Positions 46,307 through 54,471 of a stretch of DNA of 64,000 nt are shown piece by piece. The DNA comes from Mesorhizobium australicum (GTDB lineage Bacteria > Pseudomonadota > Alphaproteobacteria > Rhizobiales > Rhizobiaceae), in assembly GCF_900177325.1 (NCBI RefSeq), contig NZ_FXBL01000004.1, positions 5,337,501 through 5,401,500 on the forward strand, written 5' to 3'. The first letter of the stretch is position 1; every line of letters begins with the position of its first letter. The notes below the pieces were generated by a model. The model was not told where the DNA came from. It saw only the letters and a program-made list of their open reading frames with translations, and ran no database searches. The position numbers were made by a program, and so were the translations under genes.

Positions 46307-47817
46307 GCGGCCATCCCGTTCGGCAGGAAGGCCGGCGCCGGCCAGCCCAGCGCGTGGAAAGCGGCGCACCGCCACGCCTGCGCGCTCGTGCCGTCGAAGA
46401 CGATCCGCCCATCATCGAGCAGCAGCGTGCGCGTCGACACCTCGTCGATGAGGTCGAGGTCATGCGAGATCAGCATCACCGCGCGCCCCGCCTCCGTCAT
46501 CGAGCGGATGAAGAGGTCGAGCATGGCGCGTCCGGCGATGTCGCGCGCCAGAAGCGGCTCGTCGAGGATCGCGACCGCCGCACCGGTGGCGTCGGCGCAG
46601 GCAAGGCCGAGCAGCGCCTGCTGGCGCGCCGACAGTGCGAAAGGATTGGCCTCGCCCAGGGCGCCCAGTCCGTAGCGGTCGAGCGCCGCCTGCGCCGCCG
46701 CGCGGGCCGCATCGTCGCCCGGCCGGCCGGCGGTGATGGCGAAGAGCACCTCCTCCGTCACCGTCATGTTGAACAGGATGCGGCGCATGTTCTGCGGCAG
46801 GTAGGCGACCCTGCGGGCACGTCGCGCCACGGTCCAGCCGCTTGCGTCGACACCTTCGATCGCGACGCGCCCGCGCGCGATCGGCGCAAGCCCGAGAATG
46901 GTCTGGAACAGCGTGGTCTTGCCGGCCCCGTTGCGGCCGATCAGGCCGACCACCTCGCCGGCGCGGATCGACAGGCCGGCCCCGTCCAGCACCGGCTGGC
47001 CGTCGGCGCGGCGTAGCGCGGTCGTGACGTCGCGCACCTCGAGAAGCTCGCCCCCGGGAGCGGGCGCCGGCAGCGGCGACCGTCGCCGGCGCGGCGGCAG
47101 CACCCCGGCGCGGCGCCACGGCCGTTCGTCGCCAACCAGATCGCGGAAGGCGAGCCGCTCCGACACGGCGCCATCGGCCAGGAACCGGACCGATGTCGCG
47201 ATTGCCTCGAACGCTGCCGGATCCTGTTCCGCAACCAGGAGGGCCGCACCCGCCTCCACCGTCTCTGCCAGCGTATCCGTCAGCCTGCGCCGGGCCGCCG
47301 GATCGAGCCCGGTCGTCGGCTCGTCGAGCACCAGCAGGCGCGGCGACAGCACCATCGCGGCCGCGATGGCCACCATGCGGCGCTCGCCGCCCGAGAGCGT
47401 CAGCACGCGCCGTCCCCGCAGCGCATCAAGATGGAAGCGTGTCAGCAGCGCATCGGTGCGCGCGCGGATTTCACGGCGCGCCACGCCGCGGTTCTCCAGC
47501 GGAAAGGCGATCAGGTCCTCGACGCCGAGGTCCCACAACTGCTCTTCGACGCTCTGCATGACCAGACCGATCCGCGCGAACAGATCGTCCTTGGCCATGC
47601 GCGCGACCGGCTGCCCCTCGATCGTCACCTCGCCCGCGAATTGGGCGGGGGTGACCAGGCGCGGGATGATCCCGGACGCGACGGACAGAAGCGTCGACTT
47701 GGCCGACCCTGTCGCGCCGCAGACCAGCAGCCGCTCGCCCGCCGTCAGGTCCAGCGCGGCGCCTGTCAGGACAGGGGCCGCGCCGAAGCCGACGGTGACA
47801 TCCTTAAGTGTAAGCAC
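46303..47817 (-). CDS. ECF transporter ATPase with two fused ABC domains
   Basis: 504 residues from a GTG at 47817. First domain: Walker A GATGSAKST (note Ala where Gly is usual), signature LSGGERRM, Walker B LLVLDEPTTGLD. Second domain: Walker A GRNGAGKTT, a degenerate signature LSARQQ, Walker B AILDEPLLARD. EcfA and EcfA' are thus on one chain. It drives import of the substrate bound by the S-component. It starts 8 bp after the S-component gene. Confidence 0.88.
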   Translation of the reverse strand: MLTLKDVTVGFGAAPVLTGAALDLTAGERLLVCGATGSAKSTLLSVASGIIPRLVTPAQFAGEVTIEGQPVARMAKDDLFARIGLVMQSVEEQLWDLGVEDLIAFPLENRGVARREIRARTDALLTRFHLDALRGRRVLTLSGGERRMVAIAAAMVLSPRLLVLDEPTTGLDPAARRRLTDTLAETVEAGAALLVAEQDPAAFEAIATSVRFLADGAVSERLAFRDLVGDERPWRRAGVLPPRRRRSPLPAPAPGGELLEVRDVTTALRRADGQPVLDGAGLSIRAGEVVGLIGRNGAGKTTLFQTILGLAPIARGRVAIEGVDASGWTVARRARRVAYLPQNMRRILFNMTVTEEVLFAITAGRPGDDAARAAAQAALDRYGLGALGEANPFALSARQQALLGLACADATGAAVAILDEPLLARDIAGRAMLDLFIRSMTEAGRAVMLISHDLDLIDEVSTRTLLLDDGRIVFDGTSAQAWRCAAFHALGWPAPAFLPNGMAA

Positions 47818-47825
47818 GGCCTGCT

Positions 47826-48398
47826 TCAGAAGCGCTTGAAGCCCCCGGGCAGGGCGCTCTTCAGCATCTTGTAGGCCGGGATGACGAGCAGCGGCGTGCC
47901 GATCAGCATCGGGACGATGTCCGACAGGCCGAGATAGCCCATCGCCCACCAGAACGGGAAGATGCCGAGATAGGCGAGGCTGGCGGAGACCGCCGCCACC
48001 ATGACCAGCCCGACGATCAGGCAGACTGCCGCGATTTTGATCAGCACGGCGCGGTCGAAGGTCTGCTTCGCCGGGTCGAACATCAGGCCCGGAACGAGGC
48101 CGGTCAGGCCGACCATGATGCCGTCGACGATGAGCGAATGAGCCGGAATGAACGTGCCGGCCAGCAGCGACCAGACGATCGTGCCGAGATAGCCGCAGAT
48201 GAAACCGCTCTTCCAGCCGAGCAGGATGCCCACCAGCGGTGGGAGAAACGCGAAAATGCGCCATTGGATCACGCCCGGGACGAGCTGGATCGGATTGGCA
48301 TAGGCCCAAAGCACACCGGTCGCCGCGGCGGCGACGATGGACAGGACGATCGGAAATAGCGTGTTGCCCTCGACGGGCGCAGCAGTGGTGGTTGACAT
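47826..48398 (-). CDS. ECF transporter S-component (substrate-binding membrane protein)
   Basis: 190 residues, about six membrane helices, with the pattern FPIVLSIVAAAATGVLWA near the N-terminus and GDGIMVGLTGLVPGLM-like helices in the middle. Such S-components are predicted only by size and neighbours; the ligand cannot be read off. AAGGGG is 6 nt before the ATG at 48398. First gene of the operon with ecfA, ecfT and a phosphoribosyltransferase. Confidence 0.8.
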   Translation of the reverse strand: MSTTTAAPVEGNTLFPIVLSIVAAAATGVLWAYANPIQLVPGVIQWRIFAFLPPLVGILLGWKSGFICGYLGTIVWSLLAGTFIPAHSLIVDGIMVGLTGLVPGLMFDPAKQTFDRAVLIKIAAVCLIVGLVMVAAVSASLAYLGIFPFWWAMGYLGLSDIVPMLIGTPLLVIPAYKMLKSALPGGFKRF

Positions 48399-48890
48399 GA
48401 CGTGCCCCTTGATCCTTTCCCCCCGGGAAAACAAAGCAAGCGCCATGCCATTCGGCGGCCCCGCCAGGCTTTGCAGCAGGGGCAGCGACGTGACCCGGAG
48501 CAGCAGGCTCGACCCGCCTGACGCTTCCTTCTCCCCGTTCACGGGGGTCCGAAGGACGGGCGAGACAAGCGGCTCGCCCCGGCACAGGTGCCCGAAGGGC
48601 GGATGAGGGGCGGCGCGAGCTTTCGAAGGCTGGGCGTGCCCTCACTGTCCGTCATTCCGGGTCCGCGCAGCGGAGCCCGGAATCCAGCGCGCCAACGCTG
48701 GTGCATTATCCCGATCTGCGCGCTCCGACATGGTCGCCACAGTCGGTGAACTGCCTGCTTGCCCGGCGCTCTGGGTTCCGGGTTCCGCTGCGCGGCCCCG
48801 GAATGACGGCGCGCGCGATTGTCCTCCCCGTGCAAGGGAAGGCCTATCTCATCTGCGATGACACTGCGATAAGGGCACGACACGTGCTTT
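48399..48890. other. 492-bp gap upstream of the ECF operon
   Basis: No gene is supported. It holds a hairpin-rich GC leader (48399-48545), a RIME-type fragment (CCCCGTTCACGGGGG, 48535-48549) and a large inverted repeat at 48649-48809. I looked for TPP, cobalamin, preQ1 and purine riboswitch signatures and found none. Confidence 0.5.
48649..48809. repeat. long inverted repeat, arms 39 bp
   Basis: The left arm 48649-48687 and right arm 48771-48809 match as reverse complements at 36 of 39 positions, around an 83-bp centre. The arms end in CCGTCATTCCGGG / CCCGGAATGACGG. Such elements are spread between genes in rhizobia. Confidence 0.8.
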
Positions 48891-49349
48891 TCAGGACGTG
48901 TCGCAGAACTCGACCGGAACGGCGGCGGATATGGCGAGCCTTTCGATGAACGCGCCGAGCCTGTCGATCGCGGCGCCCTGATTGCCGGCCTCGTCAGACG
49001 CCTGGCCACGATGCAGGAACGACAGCCGGCACAGCTGCGCCGCGATGGCCTGCATGTAGAGGCCGAATGCCCTGAGAGAGTCCGCGATGTCCTCGGCATC
49101 GAAGGGATGGCTGCCGAAGCCTGCCGGCATCATGACCGGCGTCCAGGGTCTGCGCGCGAAGCTCCGAAGCGTGCCTTCGACATAGGCGCTCAACAGCGCA
49201 TTGGCCTGCCAGGCGGCCCACAGCACGCACCAGCGGACCCAGAACGAGCGGCCGGCGGCCTGTTCGGCCATGTCGGCGATCGAGAACAGGCGCATGACGA
49301 TCCTCGCCTTTACCGCCTGTTGCCTCCCCGCCTTCGCCCTCCAGCCCAT
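48891..49349 (-). CDS. conserved hypothetical helical protein
   Basis: 152 residues from the ATG at 49349 (GGGAG 6 nt upstream); ATG at 49295 is an alternative. Mostly helical, with Trp-rich SFWVRWCVLWAAWQANALL and a middle PVMMPAGFGSHPFDAEDIADSLRAFGLYMQAIAAQLCRL. No signal peptide or known motif. Phasin-like or polymer-associated helical proteins look similar, but I cannot claim that. It is bounded by intergenic repeats on both sides. Confidence 0.6.
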   Translation of the reverse strand: MGWRAKAGRQQAVKARIVMRLFSIADMAEQAAGRSFWVRWCVLWAAWQANALLSAYVEGTLRSFARRPWTPVMMPAGFGSHPFDAEDIADSLRAFGLYMQAIAAQLCRLSFLHRGQASDEAGNQGAAIDRLGAFIERLAISAAVPVEFCDTS

Positions 49350-49487
49350 GACCGGCTCCCGTTTGACCGGACATAGTTTCGGGCATGCTGGCAGGGGTGG
49401 GGATGGAATTATCTCGGGCGCTAATGGGAACAAGGGGTTAGTGGGAAACGGGCGAAAATCGATGCACGCGGTGCAGGCACCGCGCTG

Positions 49488-49575
49488 CATCTCTCCCCTT
49501 GAGGGAGAGAAAGCGATTTCAAGACCTTAGCCGCAGTCTAAGTCTTAGAAATCGCAAGTGAGGGGGTGAGACTGC
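49488..49575. repeat. RIME-like palindromic element
   Basis: A hairpin CTCTCCCCTTGAGGGAGAG (49492-49510), then GCGATTTC (49513-49520) pairing with GAAATCGC (49548-49555), enclosing a TTAG/CTAA pair. Same module type as the elements at 52 and 54 kb. Confidence 0.65.
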
Positions 49576-49623
49576 GGTTCACCGGAGGCGAAATGGAAGG
49601 TCCGGTGGACCTTTCATAGCAGT

Positions 49624-49695
49624 CGAACGCCCTGAGCCATAACGAAGAGCTGGGTATCGCCCAACCCGGCCCTCGGCTATGGCCTCGGGCGTTCG
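49624..49695. repeat. 18-bp inverted repeat
   Basis: CGAACGCCCTGAGCCATA (49624-49641) and its near reverse complement (49678-49695; 15 of 18 positions agree), 36-bp centre, just downstream of patD. Confidence 0.6.
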
Positions 49696-49746
49696 TCGCT
49701 CGAAAGGCCCATTCAGGGGCTTTTCGTTCGCTTCGCGAACCTCTCC

Positions 49747-51174
49747 TCACCCATGCGCGATCATTACGTGGCGGACGGCGGTGTAGTCCTCCAGCGCGTA
49801 GAGCGACATGTCCTTGCCGTAGCCGGACTGCTTGACGCCGCCATGCGGCATCTCGTTGACCAGCGCGAAATGCGTGTTCACCCAGGTGCAGCCGTATTGC
49901 AGCCGCGCCGCCGTTGCCATCGCCCGGCCGACATCCTTCGTCCAGACCGAGGAGGCGAGGCCGTAGTCGCTGTCGTTGGCCCAGGCGACCGCCTCGTCGA
50001 CGTCGGAGAAGCGCGTCACCGAAACGACCGGCCCGAACACCTCGCGCCGCACGATCTCGTCCTCCTGCAGCGCGCCCGCCACCACGGTCGGCGTATAGAA
50101 GTAGCCGCCGCCTTCGCCCGGCTTGCCGCCGGTGGTGATCTCGATGTGCTTCAGCTCCGAGGCCCGCTCGACGAAGGAGGCGACGCGGTCGCGCTGGCGC
50201 TTGGAGATCAGCGGGCCGATCTCGTTCTCGGTGTCGTCCGGCCGGTTGAACTTGATGGTCGAGACAGCCGACGACAGGTCGGCGACCAGCTTGTCGTAGA
50301 CTTTCTTGCCGGCATAGACGCGACAGGCGGCAGTGCAGTCCTGTCCGGCATTGTAGTAGCCGAAGGCGCGCAGCCCGTTCACCACCGCATCCACGTCCGC
50401 GTCGTCGAACACGATCACCGGCGCCTTGCCGCCGAGTTCGAGATGCGTCCGCTTCACCGTCTTCGACGCCGCCTGAAGGATCTTCTTGCCGGTCGCCACG
50501 TCGCCGGTGATCGAGATCATGTTGACCTTGGGATGGTTGATCAGCGCGTTGCCGACTGTCTCGCCGCGGCCGGTGACGACGTTGACCACGCCTTCCGGCA
50601 GAATGTCGACGAGGATCCTCGCCAGCTTCAGCGCTGTCAGCGGCGTCTGCTCCGACGGCTTGAACACCACCGTATTGCCGCCCGCGATGGCCGGCGCCAG
50701 TTTCCAGGCCATCATCATCAGCGGATAGTTCCACGGCGCGATGGAGGCGACGATGCCGATCGGGTCGCGGCGGATCATCGAGGTCATGCCGGGCATGTAT
50801 TCCCCGGCCGACACCGCCGGCATGCCGCGCACCGCGCCGGCGAAGAAGCGGTAGCAGTCGACGATCGCCGGCAGCTCGTCGTTGAGCACGGCATTGATCG
50901 GCTTGCCGCAGTTGAGCGCCTCGAGCGCGGCGAACTCCGCCGCCTCGGCCTCGATCCGGTCGGCGATCTTCAGCAGGTAGCCCGAGCGCTGGGCCGGCGT
51001 CGTGCGCGACCAGTCGACGAAGGCCTTGTCGGCCGCCGCGACCGCCGCCTCGATCTGGCCCTGCGAGGCTTCCGGCAGGTTGAGGATCGTCTCGCCCGTC
51101 TTCGGGTTGAAGATCGTCTCGTCGGCTTCCGTGCCCTTTTCGAACTTCGAACCGATCAGCATTTCGGTCTGCAT
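49747..51174 (-). CDS. patD: gamma-aminobutyraldehyde / betaine-aldehyde-type dehydrogenase
   Basis: 475 residues, NAD-dependent aldehyde dehydrogenase. Seen: the APWNYPL Asn region, the catalytic Glu in LELGGKAP and the nucleophilic Cys in [11 protein letters not shown], a pattern typical of PatD/gamma-aminobutyraldehyde dehydrogenases; the late [25 protein letters not shown] also fits. Immediately downstream of a polyamine-type ABC importer, it should oxidise 4-aminobutanal from putrescine to GABA. Betaine aldehyde is a possible side substrate. Confidence 0.88.
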   Translation of the reverse strand: MQTEMLIGSKFEKGTEADETIFNPKTGETILNLPEASQGQIEAAVAAADKAFVDWSRTTPAQRSGYLLKIADRIEAEAAEFAALEALNCGKPINAVLNDELPAIVDCYRFFAGAVRGMPAVSAGEYMPGMTSMIRRDPIGIVASIAPWNYPLMMMAWKLAPAIAGGNTVVFKPSEQTPLTALKLARILVDILPEGVVNVVTGRGETVGNALINHPKVNMISITGDVATGKKILQAASKTVKRTHLELGGKAPVIVFDDADVDAVVNGLRAFGYYNAGQDCTAACRVYAGKKVYDKLVADLSSAVSTIKFNRPDDTENEIGPLISKRQRDRVASFVERASELKHIEITTGGKPGEGGGYFYTPTVVAGALQEDEIVRREVFGPVVSVTRFSDVDEAVAWANDSDYGLASSVWTKDVGRAMATAARLQYGCTWVNTHFALVNEMPHGGVKQSGYGKDMSLYALEDYTAVRHVMIAHG

Positions 51175-51195
51175 GGGTCTCTCCCGTTGTCGATC

Positions 51196-51287
51196 GGTGA
51201 ATGGTGAATGGTAAAATGGTGAATGGTCGGAAAGCGGGTACGACGTCGGCTTCTTTTCATTCACTATTCACCATTCACCATTCACCC
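51196..51287. repeat. heptamer-repeat inverted structure between potI and patD
   Basis: The left arm (51196-51227) repeats GTGAATG; the right arm (51259-51287) repeats its complement CATTCAC. The two can fold into a long hairpin. It fills nearly all of the gap between the permease gene and patD. Confidence 0.7.
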
Positions 51288-51290
51288 GTT

Positions 51291-52106
51291 TCATTTCCCA
51301 GCCCCGGCGATCTGGTCGCCCTCGCGGGTGAGATAGTAGGCCGCCAGGATCGGCAGGAACGTGACCAGCACCACCACCATGGCGACGACATTGGTGACCG
51401 GCCGCTGCCGCGGCCGCACGAGTTCCTCCAGCATCCAGATCGGCAAGGTCTGCTGCTGGCCGGCGGTGAAGGTGGTGACGATGACCTCGTCGAAAGACAG
51501 TGCGAAGGCAAGCATGCCGCCCGCCACCAGCGCGGTGCCGATGTTGGGCAGGATCACATAGCGGAAGGTCTGGAACGCATCCGCGCCGAGATCCATCGAC
51601 GCCTCGATCATCGAGCCCGACGTGCGGCGGAAGCGGGCGACGGCATTGTTGTAGACGACGACCACGCAGAAGGTGGCGTGGCCGAGCACGATCGTCCAGA
51701 ACGAGAACGGGATCTCCGCCAGGCTGAAGGCCGAGCGCAGCGCGATGCCGGTGATGATGCCCGGCAGCGCGATCGGCAGGATGACCAGCAGCGAGATCGC
51801 CTCGCGGCCGAAGAAGGACGTACCCGAGATCGCCGCCGCGCACAGCGTGCCGAGGATGAGCGCGATCAAGGTCGAGATCGAGGCGACCTGCACCGATAGC
51901 GTCAGCGCCTGCCAGACGTCCGGCCGGTTCCAGGTGACCGCGAACCACTGCGTGGTGAAGCCCGGCGGCGGCCACTGGTAGCTCTTCTCCTCGGTGGTGA
52001 AGGCGTAGACGAAGATCAAGAGGATCGGCAGGTGCAGGAACAGGAGGCCCGCGGCGGCGGCGATCTTGAGGCCGAGGGGCGAGCGTTGGCCGCGGTCAAA
52101 GCGCAT
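51291..52106 (-). CDS. potI: putrescine/spermidine-type ABC permease (PotI/PotC)
   Basis: 271 residues, six membrane helices. The EAA coupling loop is visible in [21 protein letters not shown]. It is the second permease of the importer and lies between the PotH-like gene and patD; a RIME-like repeat separates it from PotH. Ligand assignment rests on the operon (aldehyde dehydrogenase partner) and family likeness. Confidence 0.9.
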   Translation of the reverse strand: MRFDRGQRSPLGLKIAAAAGLLFLHLPILLIFVYAFTTEEKSYQWPPPGFTTQWFAVTWNRPDVWQALTLSVQVASISTLIALILGTLCAAAISGTSFFGREAISLLVILPIALPGIITGIALRSAFSLAEIPFSFWTIVLGHATFCVVVVYNNAVARFRRTSGSMIEASMDLGADAFQTFRYVILPNIGTALVAGGMLAFALSFDEVIVTTFTAGQQQTLPIWMLEELVRPRQRPVTNVVAMVVVLVTFLPILAAYYLTREGDQIAGAGK

Positions 52107-52134
52107 GGGGTGCTCCTGTCAGGATCTTCGCATG

Positions 52135-52260
52135 CGCCCCCTCCACCGCCTTCGGCGGTCCCCCTCCCCCGCTTCGCAGGGGAGGATATGCCGGCCGCGC
52201 TGCCGATCCTCTCCCGTTCACGGGGGAGGGGGACCACGCGAAGCGTGGTGGAGGGGGCGC
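52135..52260. repeat. RIME-like palindromic element between potI and potH
   Basis: The outer arms GCGCCCCCTCCACC (52135-52148) and GGTGGAGGGGGCGC (52247-52260) are perfect; each arm carries an inner hairpin (ACCGCCTTCGGCGGT and ACCACGCGAAGCGTGGT), giving a cruciform. It sits inside the operon. Confidence 0.8.
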
Positions 52261-52285
52261 CGCGAAATGCCGAGCGTCTGCGAAC

Positions 52286-53272
52286 CTACAGCGCATCGAA
52301 CGCCCCCTGCCGCTTGGCGAACCAGAGGTAGAAGCCCATCACCACGATCGGCACCACGGTGAAGGCCGCCGCGAGCGGGATGTTGCCGGCGGTGCCCTGG
52401 TGGGCATAGACCGCCTGGCCGATGAACAGCCGCGACGTGCCGACGATCTGCGGGATGATGTAGTCGCCCATCGTCAGCGAGAAGGTGAAGATCGAGCCGG
52501 CGATGACGCCGGGCATGGCGAGCGGCAGGATCACGTTCCGGAACGTCTGGCGCGGCGCGGCGCCCAGGTCCGCCGACGCTTCGATCAGGTTCGCCGGCAC
52601 GCGCTCAAGGGCCGCCTGCATCGGCAGGATCATGAACGGCATCCAGACATAGACGAAGACGAGGAAGGTGCCGGTGTAGGAGACCGAGAGCGAATTGCCG
52701 CCGACGATCGGCAGCGACAGCCAGGCCTCCAGAAGCCAGGTCAGGTGCAGCTTGGCGAAGATCCAGTTCAGGATGCCTTCCTTGGCGAGGATCAGCTTCC
52801 AGGCATAGACCTTGACCAGGTAGCTCGACCACAGCGGCAGCATGACGCCGAGATAGAACGCCGCCTTCCATTTCCCCTTCGCATAGCGCGCCGCGTAGTA
52901 GGCGATCGGGAAGGCGATGATCGCCGAGGCGATGGTGGCCAGCGCCGCCATCAGGATGGTGCGCACGAAGATGTCGATGTTCTGCTGCCTGAATAGCTCG
53001 CCATAGGTCTTGAGCGTGAACTCGCGGTTGATCAGGCCGGAGAACTCGTCGATCGAGAAGAAGCTCTGCAAAAGCAGGGCGAACAGCGAGCCGAGATAGA
53101 TGATGCCGAGCCACAGAACGGGCGGCGTCAGCATCAGGAACAGGAACATCCTGGGATGCCGCCACACCCAGTCCGACAACGTGCCGAAGACGCCGCCTCG
53201 GCCGGCGAGGATGGCGGGGGCGGCTGAGCGGGGGAGGGCGGCGTCAGCCATGATGGATACGGGAGCGCTCAC
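52286..53272 (-). CDS. potH: putrescine/spermidine-type ABC permease (PotH/PotB)
   Basis: 328 residues with a longer N-terminus before six helices. The EAA loop is in IEASADLGAAPRQTFRNVILPLAMPG. It overlaps the ATPase gene by 4 bp (its ATG over that gene's stop). With PotI it forms the membrane channel. Confidence 0.9.
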   Translation of the reverse strand: MSAPVSIMADAALPRSAAPAILAGRGGVFGTLSDWVWRHPRMFLFLMLTPPVLWLGIIYLGSLFALLLQSFFSIDEFSGLINREFTLKTYGELFRQQNIDIFVRTILMAALATIASAIIAFPIAYYAARYAKGKWKAAFYLGVMLPLWSSYLVKVYAWKLILAKEGILNWIFAKLHLTWLLEAWLSLPIVGGNSLSVSYTGTFLVFVYVWMPFMILPMQAALERVPANLIEASADLGAAPRQTFRNVILPLAMPGVIAGSIFTFSLTMGDYIIPQIVGTSRLFIGQAVYAHQGTAGNIPLAAAFTVVPIVVMGFYLWFAKRQGAFDAL

Positions 53273-54267
53273 CCCTCGCCCTCCATCACATGCACATGGT
53301 CGCGGTTGAAGGTGAGCACCACCGTGTCGCCCGGCTCAGGCAGCGCGCCGCCGGAATCGACCACCGCGTTGAGCCGCAACCCTTCCGCGTCGAGCGCGAC
53401 GCGCGTTCCGGCGCCGAGATAGTTGAGCGCGACCACTTGTGCGGGCACGCCGTCGCCGCTTGTCCCGGCCGAGATGCGGATCTGTTCCGGCCGCAGACTC
53501 CCCCAGCGCCGCTGGCCGGCATAGCGCTGCACGAAGTCTGGCGGCAGGATGTTGGACGAGCCGACGAAATCGGCGACGAAGCGGGTGGCCGGCCGGCGAT
53601 AGATCTCCTGCGGGCTGCCGACCTGCATGATCCTGCCGTCGTTGAAGACGGCGACGCGGTCGGCCATCGACAGCGCCTCGCTTTGGTCGTGGGTGACGAA
53701 GACGAAGGTGATGCCTAGCTCTCGCTGCAGCGACTTCAGCTCCTCCTGCATCTGCTCGCGCAGCTTGAGGTCGAGCGCGCCGAGCGGCTCGTCGAGCAGG
53801 AGCACGCGCGGCTTGTTGACCAGCGCGCGCGCCAGCGCCACACGCTGCCGCTGGCCGCCGGAGAGCTGGCCGGGCTTGCGGGCGCCGTAGCCGGGCAGCT
53901 TGACCAGCGCCAGCGCCTCTTCCGCCGCGCGGCGGCGCTCCTCGCGCGCCACACCCTTCACCATCAGCCCGTAGGCGACGTTGTCGGCGACATTGAGATG
54001 CGGGAACAGCGCATAGTCCTGGAAGACGGTGTTGACGTTGCGCCGGTAGGGCGGAACCCCGACGGCGTTCTCGCCGAAGATCTCGATATGGCCGGACGTC
54101 GGCTGTTCGAAGCCGGCGATGAGCCGCAGGCAGGTGGTCTTGCCGGAGCCGGAGGGTCCGAGCATGGCGAAGAACTCGCCGGCCGCGATCTCGAGGTCGA
54201 CCGCGTCCACGGCGCGGACGGAGCCGAAGTGGCGCGAGACTTTGGCGAAGGAGACGGCTGGGCTCAT
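53269..54267 (-). CDS. potG: ABC transporter ATP-binding protein (PotG/PotA)
   Basis: 332 residues. Walker A GPSGSGKTT, signature LSGGQRQR, Walker B VLLLDEPLGALD, H-loop VFVTHDQ, and a C-terminal TOBE regulatory domain (about 240-330), typical of the PotA/FbpC group. ATG at 54267. It powers the importer. Confidence 0.93.
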   Translation of the reverse strand: MSPAVSFAKVSRHFGSVRAVDAVDLEIAAGEFFAMLGPSGSGKTTCLRLIAGFEQPTSGHIEIFGENAVGVPPYRRNVNTVFQDYALFPHLNVADNVAYGLMVKGVAREERRRAAEEALALVKLPGYGARKPGQLSGGQRQRVALARALVNKPRVLLLDEPLGALDLKLREQMQEELKSLQRELGITFVFVTHDQSEALSMADRVAVFNDGRIMQVGSPQEIYRRPATRFVADFVGSSNILPPDFVQRYAGQRRWGSLRPEQIRISAGTSGDGVPAQVVALNYLGAGTRVALDAEGLRLNAVVDSGGALPEPGDTVVLTFNRDHVHVMEGEG

Positions 54268-54295
54268 TGGTCCTGTCTAGGTTGTGGCCAACGAA

Positions 54296-54435
54296 CACCC
54301 CTCATCCGTCTCGGCTTTCAGCCGATCCACCTTCTCCCACAAGGGGAGAAGGGAGGGGCGCGCCTGTCCTTCTCCCCTTGTGGGAGAAGGTGGCCGAACC
54401 GGAGCGTTAGCGCAGGTGAGGTCGGATGAGGGGTG
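54296..54435. repeat. RIME-like palindromic element between potF and potG
   Basis: Outer arms CACCCCTCATCCG (54296-54308) and CGGATGAGGGGTG (54423-54435), and perfect 25-bp inner arms (54327-54351 with 54369-54393) that include CTTCTCCC..GGGAGAAG. A classic rhizobial intergenic palindrome. Confidence 0.85.
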
Positions 54436-54471
54436 CTGGACGGAGTGCGCCCGTCCGGCAGGATCCCTGGA

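Larger units (their letters stand above)
49350..49746. other. 397-bp intergenic region filled by palindromes
   Basis: Contains three repeat parts: a RIME-like element (49488-49575), a hairpin around GGTCC-GGT-GGACC (49590s) and an 18-bp inverted repeat (49624-49641 with 49678-49695). The stretch 49380-49487 holds no recognisable signal. Confidence 0.5.

Noticed and set aside
48399..48545. Riboswitch upstream of the ECF operon
   Set aside because: No TPP, cobalamin, preQ1, purine or FMN core sequences could be recognised; the region is just GC-rich.
46303..48645. One long protein covering the ECF ATPase and upstream sequence
   Set aside because: The upstream part overlaps the S-component gene in another frame and is shadow sequence; the ABC fold begins at 47817.
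51196..51287. CRISPR array in the heptamer repeat
   Set aside because: Units of 7 bp, no spacers, no cas genes.
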